Assembly (NCBI RefSeq): GCF_029892425.1
Contig: NZ_JARXWB010000014.1
Coordinates: 161,030-225,029, forward strand
Direction of reading: 5' to 3'
DNA: 64,000 bases
Source of the DNA: Bradyrhizobium sp. BR13661
Lineage (GTDB): Bacteria; Pseudomonadota; Alphaproteobacteria; Rhizobiales; Xanthobacteraceae
Part shown: positions 1 through 7,209 of the stretch, one piece after another
How the letters are laid out: the number at the start of each line of letters is the position of its first letter
Position numbering within the stretch: the first letter of the stretch is position 1
Translations under genes and position numbers: made by a program
The notes under the pieces: generated by a model
What the model was told of the DNA's origin: nothing
What the model saw: the letters and a program-made list of their open reading frames with translations, nothing else
The model's database searches: none

Positions 1-777
1 GCAGAGTTATCGAACGCAGTACTGAAGGCCACCGCAACGAACAGTTCCACGGTCGCCGAACGGGCAAAGGCGACGAAGCGCGCTATCGTCATTGGTGTGG
101 ACTTTACTCAAGACGGCAAGCTTCCAAGACTACGCTTTGCCGCTTCTGATGCTCGAGCAATGGCCGACAGCCTGAAATATTATGGCTTCGAAGTATCGAT
201 GTTACTGAATGAGGAAGCAACCCGCCCCCGAATCGAACAAGCGATTCGTGATGCTATCGAGAAGTCGAATAGCAAGGATGAATTGGTGCTGTACTATTCG
301 GGTGCAAGCGCAAGATCGTCCGACGCCGGCACGTCGCCGACCGCAAGCCTGCTACTCCCCACTTATGATTTTAAATGGGACGATCGATCCGCAAGTCTCA
401 ACTTGAATGCTGTGGTGAAGCAGCTTGGTTCAGCTTCGAAATTAAACCGCCTGATCATGCTCGACGGCTGTCACGGTACCTATGGATTAGAAGGGTTGCC
501 AGCGGATAACGATGGAAGCTTTCAAGTCATGGCTGCATCGCAAGACGACCAACTGGCTTACGAGAAACCCGATGTAGGTGGTGGAGTGTTTACTCAAGCA
601 TTGGTGCGGGAGCTGCAATCCTCGGCAAAAACTAGCACTTCCATTTCCACTGAGGAGCTATTTAGCCGCGTGGCCGCAGAATTGGCGCGCTCGAAAGAGT
701 TCGCACAGTTTCCAAAATTTGTATCGTCGAGCCAAAAAGGGATCGTGTTTGACGTTCGACAACAGAAGATTCCTTGA
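1..777 (+). CDS. Caspase-like (peptidase C14 fold) protein, 5' end outside window
   Basis: The frame is open from base 1, so the gene starts upstream of the window; the GTG at 97 is internal, because the preceding residues (RAIVIGVDFT) form the first beta strand typical of caspase folds. The catalytic cysteine motif is present as LDGCHG (cysteine codon at 469-471). The usual YYSGHG histidine motif reads YYSGAS (about 289-309), so the catalytic histidine appears to be lost and the protein may be a pseudo-protease. A perfect hairpin follows the stop. It lies outside the integrase-bounded element and is probably chromosomal. Family assignment is fairly sure; activity and role are unknown. Confidence 0.75.
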   Translation, partial: AELSNAVLKATATNSSTVAERAKATKRAIVIGVDFTQDGKLPRLRFAASDARAMADSLKYYGFEVSMLLNEEATRPRIEQAIRDAIEKSNSKDELVLYYSGASARSSDAGTSPTASLLLPTYDFKWDDRSASLNLNAVVKQLGSASKLNRLIMLDGCHGTYGLEGLPADNDGSFQVMAASQDDQLAYEKPDVGGGVFTQALVRELQSSAKTSTSISTEELFSRVAAELARSKEFAQFPKFVSSSQKGIVFDVRQQKIP

Positions 778-806
778 AAGCTAAGACCGGCCCGGAACGA
801 GACTTT

Positions 807-841
807 AGCTCGTAGCAACCATTAAACGGTTGCTACGAGCT
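807..841 (+). terminator. Perfect 14-bp hairpin after the caspase-like gene
   Basis: Arms at 807-820 and 828-841 are perfectly complementary around a 7-nt loop. It begins 30 bp after the caspase-like stop, where a terminator is expected. No clear T-run follows, so it could instead be an mRNA-stabilising stem or an element shared by both strands. Confidence 0.6.
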
Positions 842-946
842 GTAATTCGATCAGTCAGAAATTGAGCGCGGAAAACGCTGATCGGAAAGAGATGGGTTTC
901 GCAAGGGCTCAACCCATCCTACAAGCTGACCTGAAGGAGACCGATC

Positions 947-1852
947 TTGCGCCTGCCGTGGCCGCTTCTGTTCGGATATGCCGTCGTCAGCAATTGGTTC
1001 GTGACCATACCGCTGGCGCTCGCGTTGGCATTGGCCGCCTGGAATGGCGCGTCTTGGATGGGCGGACTGCGCTGGGTCTTGATTGCCTGCGCCGCGTTTC
1101 TGACTTTGCCATTTCCAGCGGCTGGCGCCCTCTATCTTTATCAGAGCTACGACGCGACCAAATACTGGCGCACGCTCGAGACCGCCGAAACCATTGCTGA
1201 TTTGCCGTTACCGGCCGGCAGCAAAATCCAGTTCACCGACAAGGCGCATTCCATCGTCGAGATGATCGAGTTGCCGCACGTGACCGAGATCCTCGGCATG
1301 CGGCTCACGGGAACGCTCAAGCCGTGGAAGAGACAGGGCAATGACGTCACGCATTGGGGTGGCGATCTCCACGGCTATCAAATCATCGACGGATTGCCAT
1401 GCAAAGGCGGACCCTACGCGAACGACCTGTTCGGCGGCGTTCTGTTCGATAAGGCCGGTACACTCCACCGCTTCACGCTCGGTGCGCCGCACGAACTGCT
1501 CGGGCTGAGGCTGCCAGCCCACACGACGATCCGGCGCGGCAACGACATGGAGCCCTGGAGCATTCTTCTCTCGGCGAGCGAAGCCTACATCCCGATGCTG
1601 GACACGATGGCCCCAGTCGGAGTCACGCTGGACGTTGCCGGTGACGGCCGGCTGGTGCGGATCAGCTCGGGACACGGCCAGACGATCGTCCTTCGCGGTG
1701 TGCCGCTGAACAGCGGGAGCTTCGAGGTGCAGGGCGGCACCGTCGTCTCACAGCTCGCCGAACCATTCGCCGTCGCTGGAGACATGCGACCGGCCGGCAC
1801 CCCGGTGCGGATCGGTTTGGATATAGGAGAGGTGTCGGTTATCAGCGAGTGA
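947..1852 (+). CDS. Unrecognised membrane-anchored protein
   Basis: A 301-residue protein with a TTG start preceded by AAGGAGA at suitable spacing. Residues about 5-30 and 40-65 are hydrophobic and read as two transmembrane helices. The remaining 230 residues are soluble-looking, without a cysteine-histidine motif or nucleotide-binding loop I recognise, and probably face the periplasm. It ends just before the tRNA-His fragment, so it is the last gene of the presumed chromosomal flank. I do not recognise the family. Coding is supported by length and absence of a better competing frame. Confidence 0.6.
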   Translation: MRLPWPLLFGYAVVSNWFVTIPLALALALAAWNGASWMGGLRWVLIACAAFLTLPFPAAGALYLYQSYDATKYWRTLETAETIADLPLPAGSKIQFTDKAHSIVEMIELPHVTEILGMRLTGTLKPWKRQGNDVTHWGGDLHGYQIIDGLPCKGGPYANDLFGGVLFDKAGTLHRFTLGAPHELLGLRLPAHTTIRRGNDMEPWSILLSASEAYIPMLDTMAPVGVTLDVAGDGRLVRISSGHGQTIVLRGVPLNSGSFEVQGGTVVSQLAEPFAVAGDMRPAGTPVRIGLDIGEVSVISE

Positions 1853-1867
1853 TGAGATCCCGCTCGC

Positions 1868-1915
1868 TGGTACAGTTGGGTGGGCTCGAACCACCGACCT
1901 CCTGTTCCACAGACA
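1868..1915 (-). other. tRNA-His(GTG) 3'-end fragment, probable att site of the element
   Basis: Read on the minus strand: CCA (1868-1870), A73 (1871), a 7-nt acceptor strand (1872-1878), a 5-bp T stem around the loop TTCGAGC (1879-1895), the variable region GACCT/AGGTC (1896-1900), an anticodon 3' stem ACAGG and an anticodon loop CTGTGGA with anticodon GTG (1906-1912). Identity to a tRNA stops in the 5' anticodon stem near 1915 and no D arm follows. The absence of C73 fits alphaproteobacterial tRNA-His, which use A73. A tyrosine integrase lies 150 bp away. The orientation implies that the element extends to the right and that the intact tRNA lies at its other end. Confidence 0.65.
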
Positions 1916-2062
1916 CAGCAAGGGCTCCGCCGGGGCTACGCTATCCCCGCCTCTCGTACGAAAACTGTAGTATTATCAGCAAATAAGCCTGCCGTGCCTT
2001 GCCTTACCTGCGCTGCAATTTGCGCTACGGTGGTAGCTACGTGGTAGCTACAGAGGCGATCG

Positions 2063-3283
2063 ATGGCCGTTTCGAGTATAACGATCCGCGCAGTGCAAGC
2101 GCTCAAGCCGGGCGAAACTCTTTGGGATGCAGACCACCGCGAAGCGGTGCGGGGCTTTGGCGTTCGGCGTCAGCGCGACCAAGCGACCTACGTCCTCAAG
2201 TACCGAGTGTTCGGTCGGCAGCGCTTCGTCACGATAGGTCCTCACGGCGCCCCTTGGACGCCAGAGCTTGCACGCAAGGAAGCCAAACGGCTTTTGGGCC
2301 TGGTTGCCAATGGCAAAGACCCGGCGGACGAGAAGGCCAAGACGCGCCTGCAGGCAGCCGACACACTCCGGATAATCACGGATCAATATCTCCGGAACGC
2401 CAAACAAAGGCTGAAGCCCCGGAGCTATTCGGAAGTCGAGCGCTACTTGTTGGTCAGTTGGAAACCCCTGCATCCGGTCTCGGTTTTCCAGATCACCCGC
2501 CGTCATGTGTCGGCTCGTATCGCTGACATCGCATCAGCTCATGGAGCGGTCTCGGCAGCCCGCGCCCGTACAGCGCTGTCCTCAATGTTCAACTGGGCAA
2601 TACGGGAGGGCCTCGACATTCCCGCGAACCCGGTTCTCGGCACTAATCGACCGGCGCAGCCGGGAAGCCGCGAACGGGTCCTCACGGAGGCGGAGTTATC
2701 AGCCATTTGGCGGGCTAGCGGCGATGACGATTACGGACGCATTGTGCGTCTGTTACTGCTCACAGCCCAACGCCGTGATGAGGTGGGCAGCATCCAATGG
2801 GCCGAACTTGACACCGTTTCGGGGCTTTGGACGCTGCCAAGCGGCCGGACCAAGAACCGTCGCGAGCACTCGCTACCATTGGTTCCCGCAGCCTTAGCCC
2901 TACTCCCGCACCGCCGAAACGGCCGAGACTTTCTTTTTGGTGACGGACCTCGACGCAGCGGTGACTCGCATCGTGGTTTCTCAGGCTGGTCCAAATCGAA
3001 GACGGCGCTTGACGCACGGATCGCGGAAGCCTTGGGCGAACCTCTTCCCCATTGGACAGTTCACGATCTTCGGAGATCGGCGTCCACCATGATGGCCGAC
3101 CGGCTTGGCGTATTGCCACACATCGTGGAAGCGATCTTAAACCACGTCAGCGGCCACCGGGCTGGCGTTGCCGGTGTATATAACCGCGCGCGGTACGCAG
3201 CCGAGATGCGCGAGGCTCTCGAACGCTGGGCACTGCACGTTGAGGCCCTGCCAGCCCAAAAGCCAGGAAAGGTTGCAGCGTGA
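2063..3283 (+). CDS. int: P4-type tyrosine integrase
   Basis: A 406-residue site-specific recombinase. Residues about 1-95 form the DUF4102 arm-binding domain typical of tRNA-targeting integrases, about 100-195 the core-binding domain, and the rest the catalytic domain. The catalytic set is visible: Arg in LLTAQRRDEV (237-238), H334 and R337 in HDLRRS, H361 in ILNHVSG and the nucleophile Tyr373 in GVYNRARY. Full length, no frameshift. It adjoins the tRNA-His fragment, which is presumably its attachment site. It should excise and integrate the element whose conjugation genes lie at 47-63 kb. Confidence 0.95.
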   Translation: MAVSSITIRAVQALKPGETLWDADHREAVRGFGVRRQRDQATYVLKYRVFGRQRFVTIGPHGAPWTPELARKEAKRLLGLVANGKDPADEKAKTRLQAADTLRIITDQYLRNAKQRLKPRSYSEVERYLLVSWKPLHPVSVFQITRRHVSARIADIASAHGAVSAARARTALSSMFNWAIREGLDIPANPVLGTNRPAQPGSRERVLTEAELSAIWRASGDDDYGRIVRLLLLTAQRRDEVGSIQWAELDTVSGLWTLPSGRTKNRREHSLPLVPAALALLPHRRNGRDFLFGDGPRRSGDSHRGFSGWSKSKTALDARIAEALGEPLPHWTVHDLRRSASTMMADRLGVLPHIVEAILNHVSGHRAGVAGVYNRARYAAEMREALERWALHVEALPAQKPGKVAA

Positions 3284-4190
3284 TGGCGGGCTCCGGCCTT
3301 TCTCCTATTGGTGTCCTCACTGGTTGTCGGGGTCCACTCCTAGTTCATGGAGCTAGCCTGCAAGCGGCGGGGGTTAGAGTCAGGAGACCGCTACAGCCCG
3401 AAACCCACTTTTGAGAATAGTAGGGGACACATGGTAGGCGGGGGGTCCGCTACGTCGCCAGACGCGAGGTCCTAATTTCTTATCGAAGTGCGACCTAGCT
3501 AGCTCGCGGAGTGAGCCCGTCGTAGTTCGGCAAGGGGGCCGTTCATGCGCATTTTCTCGCGGGTGGTAAATGGCAGCGCAAGGGAGGTCAAATCCTGGAG
3601 GCCACCCGATTGCTGCGATTGATCGAACAGGAGAGCCCGAAGCTTGCTACGCACGAGAGGCGCAACCACATAGCTGATTAAGAGTCAGCCCCGGATAGAG
3701 AACAATCAACGACCTAATGATCGCACTAAAGGGCTTATCCGACCCAAAATGGGCATTCGTCTCACGGTCATAGTGGTGCACTGCTTGATCCGATCACGCG
3801 CTAGTTGGGCTTAACGGATTCGGCTGCGACTTTGTGCATCTGGCGCCTGCATCGATATCGCGCGGTGAGCGGATCAGCCCTTGTTCTACAATCGAGCGCG
3901 ACAGGCAAAATCGCGCAATCGGTGGAACTCAAGATCGTTCGTCCCATTGAAAGGACACAACACGGCGGAGCGCGAAGGTTGCTTATCGATCGACCCCAAA
4001 TTCCTGACGATGAAGAGAGTAGGATTCGCTCCGCCCTCATTCTGCTATCTGCTATCGCCTGTATTTCAGTTGCGCTCGTCCTTGTCAGCGCCATCTTCCT
4101 TTTTGCGGAAAGACTTGAAGCTCGGAAACGCGTTTATGCGTTAGGCCAGGTTGGGATTTGCGCAACCCCCATTTCGAGGAAACAACGGTT
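3284..4190. other. Gene-poor stretch after the integrase
   Basis: About 0.9 kb without a convincing gene. A plus-strand frame at 3805-4194 contains one hydrophobic stretch (about residues 77-100), but its N-terminus has no start signal and its composition is not protein-like. I see no inverted repeats, tRNA or riboswitch motif here. Confidence 0.5.
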
Positions 4191-4538
4191 TTAGGTTCCG
4201 ACCTTCTCCTGAACTGCACTCCGAGCAGCACGCCCTCCATATGGATGAACCGCCCCTGGCCTGAGTTCGAACAGAGATATCTCCGCGGCTGAGAGTGAGC
4301 GATTTGCGAAGCGCTGATCGGAACGCTCGATGCCTGGATAGATAAGTACCGCTTCAATTGCCTGCTTGGCAGAAAGCGCCTGCACGGCGAAGAACCTGCT
4401 TTCGGAACTCCTGCATGATATCGTCATAACGACCTCGACGACCCAACCGGAAAGCGGGGCATGCTGCTTGCCTTCACCCTTATCGTCGCTCGACAACCCC
4501 TCAACAAGTGTATCCTGTTTAACATCGGTTACGTTCAT
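4191..4538 (-). CDS. Unrecognised small protein
   Basis: A 115-residue frame. The stretch from about residue 33 (VVEVVMTISC) to the C-terminus has a protein-like composition, with a beta-strand-like start and an amphipathic helix (AVQALSAKQAIEAVL). No domain, signal peptide or metal motif is recognised. The first 30 residues may not be translated, and an internal ATG at residue 38 (MTISC) is an alternative start. It lies downstream of the PCu(A)C gene on the same strand, about 120 bp away. Coding status is uncertain. Confidence 0.4.
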   Translation of the reverse strand: MNVTDVKQDTLVEGLSSDDKGEGKQHAPLSGWVVEVVMTISCRSSESRFFAVQALSAKQAIEAVLIYPGIERSDQRFANRSLSAAEISLFELRPGAVHPYGGRAARSAVQEKVGT

Positions 4539-4658
4539 CGAGAGAGCGCCGGATCAAAAAGGAAAATCGAGGATGTGGGGCGTAGATCACTCGCCCAAGC
4601 GGTCACGTACAGCCACCAAGCATGGCCCTACAATCCAAAGCAGAATACCGTCCCGAAG

Positions 4659-5186
4659 TCACATCTTCATCCCGGCGTGACCGTCCATTTTCATCTTCCC
4701 GCCCATGTTGCCCTCACCTCCTGGCCCCTTGGCGCCGACTCCTTGAACGTCGAGTGTGGCCTGGACTTTTCCGGCCTTCTCGAAGTCGAGCATCACGGAA
4801 ATCTTGTCCCCTTGCTTCAGCGGGTTCTTCAGATCCTCAAGCATGAGATGGTAACCCTCCGGCGCAAGCTTAACCGTCTTGCCGGCAGCGATTTGCAGTC
4901 CGTTGTCGAGTGGCCGCATCTTCATCACGCCGCCGCTCATAGACATCTCGTGAATCTCGGTTTTGCCGGCAACATCTGCTGACGCTCCGGTCAATCGGTC
5001 CGCGTTCGTGCCTTTGTTCTGAATCGTCAAGTAGCCGGCAGCCGTTTTTGCGCCGTTCGGCGTTGCCCGGCTCCATGCCTGGGTGATCACGAGATCACCT
5101 GCCTTCACTTGCTGCGCTTTGACTGGCGCGACGGCGCCCAGGACAATCAACGAAACTGCCAGTACTGGCGTGCCGAAACCTCTCAT
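4659..5186 (-). CDS. PCu(A)C periplasmic copper chaperone (DUF461)
   Basis: A 175-residue exported protein that should bind Cu(I) in the periplasm and deliver it, usually to cytochrome oxidase CuA/CuB centres. The family copper ligands are visible: HEMSMSGGVMKM and, about 20 residues on, GYHLML. The C-terminus is an extra Met/His tail (NMGGKMKMDGHAGMKM), a second likely Cu(I) site. The start is set at 5186 because AAGGAGGA precedes that ATG and a signal peptide follows directly; a longer frame exists. It is the last gene of an operon with a DUF2946-like leader, TonB receptor and PepSY protein. A paralogue lies at 43798-44328. Confidence 0.93.
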   Translation of the reverse strand: MRGFGTPVLAVSLIVLGAVAPVKAQQVKAGDLVITQAWSRATPNGAKTAAGYLTIQNKGTNADRLTGASADVAGKTEIHEMSMSGGVMKMRPLDNGLQIAAGKTVKLAPEGYHLMLEDLKNPLKQGDKISVMLDFEKAGKVQATLDVQGVGAKGPGGEGNMGGKMKMDGHAGMKM

Positions 5187-5301
5187 GTCGTCCTCCTTGG
5201 AATCCAATGAGGCTACCACGGAGCACAGTTTTGTCACTGCTCCCTCAGGCGAGGCTGCCCGCCGCTAGGATCAATATTACTCCGTTATCTCTTCACGAGG
5301 C

Positions 5302-5682
5302 CTACGGCGTTGCTATATGCCATGCCCCGTTGAGCTTGCCATCGCCATCAGCATCGCCAGGAGCCTTGTCATTCTTCCACGCGTACAGTGGCCGGCCCTT
5401 GTAGGCCCACATCTTCTTACCATCGTCCCTCGAGACGATCGTCCAGTCGCCCGAGTTCTTGTCGCTGTCTGATGCCAGCAGAGGCGGCCAGTTCTCGGCG
5501 CACGGACCACTGCAGGCAGATTTGCCGCCAGCGTCCTTGTCAAAAACGTAGAGCGTCATGCCCTTATCATTTACCAGCGCCTTGCCCTTTGGTGTATCGC
5601 CAGGCTTTGCGGGCGCCATTTGCGCCTGTGCGGCTCCCGCGGCCAATAAAAAAGCTGCGGCGATGATTGCAGTTCGTTTCAT
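5302..5682 (-). CDS. Exported YxF/W-x-x-D repeat protein (COG4315)
   Basis: A 126-residue exported protein with the signal peptide ending AAQAQ. It carries the family's repeated motif twice, MTLYVFDKD and RPLYAWKND, plus a cysteine pair, SACSGPCAENWPPL. Proteins of this group are called secreted repeat or putative lipoproteins; their biochemical role is not established. The start at 5682 follows an AGGGAG ribosome binding site. It lies between the PepSY protein and the PCu(A)C chaperone in the same leftward operon, which suggests a periplasmic role in metal handling or redox (inference). Confidence 0.85.
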   Translation of the reverse strand: MKRTAIIAAAFLLAAGAAQAQMAPAKPGDTPKGKALVNDKGMTLYVFDKDAGGKSACSGPCAENWPPLLASDSDKNSGDWTIVSRDDGKKMWAYKGRPLYAWKNDKAPGDADGDGKLNGAWHIATP

Positions 5683-5818
5683 GTCGTCGCTCCCTGTTCC
5701 TTTCAAAGGTTCAACACGCTCGGTCTCTCCTTATTCCCACTCGCTCGCAATAATCCCGCCAAGACAGCACAGGTAGTCCGGTTGTTGCGCCGCAAAGGCG
5801 TTGAATGCCATGCTCTAG

Positions 5819-7201
5819 TCAGCTTGCGTGACTGAAGTCGACTTTTCTTTGTCTTAGTTTGGTCATCATCGATCCCAGCGCTGCTGCGACCACCACTGAG
5901 AATCCAAAGAGCGGCAACAGGACTGCCATGAGAACGAGCGGTACGAGGATCGCAGGGGACCACGGCACGTTGCGGCGTGGCGGCACGCCGCTTTGACCCT
6001 TGGGACGTCGGATCCACCACGAGACGATGCCTGTGATGCTGAGCCAGATCAGCGAGCAAGCAAGCAGCGTGTTCAACCAAACATTCACCGGGCCAAAATC
6101 ACCCTGGTGAACGTGAATCCCGACAGCCACGAGCCGAGGGATTGCCGGCAAATCCTGGTTCTGAAAATCACCGATCAGTTTTCCGCTCGCGCTATCGGCC
6201 GTCACGATGCGGTCATCCCAGATGGATGACGTTCGGTTGGCGACAAACAGTGGGGCATCCTTCCATGGTGAGAGCTGGACCGTGATCGTGCCCTTGACAC
6301 CGCGCTCACGAGCAGTGCGAACAGCCGCGTCCATGGATGACCCTGCCGAATCCATCTGATCTGTCGAAGCCCCCCCGATCGAGAAGCCCGCTGGACTTTC
6401 CTGCCCGAGAAGCTTTTGCGCCCGCGACAGTACCTCGCCTCCCCAGAAAGATGTCCAGGGCAACGCGCTGATCAGGAAGAATATGAAGACCGCGGAGATG
6501 ATCACCGCGACGATGGCATGAAGGTCGCGCACATAGACCCGCGCGCCAGCATCCCGCCGTGGTCGTAACGCCTGCCTAAGGCTGCGTCCTCGCGGCCACC
6601 AAAGATAGATGCCGGTGACGATCATGACGATCGCCCAGCAATTGCCAAGCTCGAGCAGCCAGTTCCCAGGGGCGCCAAGCGGCCAGCCTGCGTGCAAGGA
6701 ACGGCTGATGCCGGGTAACCATTGACCGGACGTTAGTGCGCCAATCGCCTGCCCGGTGTGCGGATTGACGAACACCGGATAAGGCAATCCATCGCTACCC
6801 TGAAAGATTACTTCCGTACTGCGGCGAGGATCGTCGTGCAATACGATCTGCTGGACCGGACGCCCCGCGCTCGTCTGCGATTGCGCCCCGGCTTGGTGAG
6901 CACCATGGTTGTGCTCCGTGGCAACGGGGAGCGTCTGGCGCGCACCTGTCGATGCAAACGCAGCCGACATCTGAGCGCTTGGCGGCACCTTCGTATCCGA
7001 AACCGGCACGAAGCGGACCTGGGGATAGCGCAGGTCCATCCACCATTCCGACCATAGATAGAGCGTTCCCGTCACGCTCTGCCAAAGCACGAACGGGATG
7101 ACGATCAGCGCTGCCAGAAAATGCCAGCGCCAGAAGATCGGGTACAGGCGGACCTGCCGCGCACTTTGCGGGTCGCCCGAGGTCGGGACAGCTACCGTCA
7201 T
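5819..7201 (-). CDS. PepSY-associated membrane protein
   Basis: A 460-residue inner-membrane protein of the PepSY_TM (PiuB-like) family. Helices are visible near residues 30-48 (HFLAALIVIPFVLWQSVTG), in the middle (LLELGNCWAIVMIVTGIYLWW, then IVAVIISAVFIFFLIS), and near 370 and 420. HFL and HAGWP histidines are typical of the family, which may bind haem and reduce metal chelates. It starts 8 bp after the TonB receptor stop, so the two are co-transcribed. The context (TonB receptor upstream, copper chaperone downstream) suggests reduction or release of an imported metal complex. A histidine-rich stretch (EHNHGAHQAG) lies in its first periplasmic loop. Confidence 0.9.
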   Translation of the reverse strand: MTVAVPTSGDPQSARQVRLYPIFWRWHFLAALIVIPFVLWQSVTGTLYLWSEWWMDLRYPQVRFVPVSDTKVPPSAQMSAAFASTGARQTLPVATEHNHGAHQAGAQSQTSAGRPVQQIVLHDDPRRSTEVIFQGSDGLPYPVFVNPHTGQAIGALTSGQWLPGISRSLHAGWPLGAPGNWLLELGNCWAIVMIVTGIYLWWPRGRSLRQALRPRRDAGARVYVRDLHAIVAVIISAVFIFFLISALPWTSFWGGEVLSRAQKLLGQESPAGFSIGGASTDQMDSAGSSMDAAVRTARERGVKGTITVQLSPWKDAPLFVANRTSSIWDDRIVTADSASGKLIGDFQNQDLPAIPRLVAVGIHVHQGDFGPVNVWLNTLLACSLIWLSITGIVSWWIRRPKGQSGVPPRRNVPWSPAILVPLVLMAVLLPLFGFSVVVAAALGSMMTKLRQRKVDFSHAS

Positions 7202-7209
7202 CTCTTACG

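Noticed and set aside
3805..4194. 129-codon plus-strand frame with one hydrophobic stretch
   Set aside because: No ribosome binding site, composition not protein-like before the helix, and an equally long frame on the other strand; judged chance or remnant.
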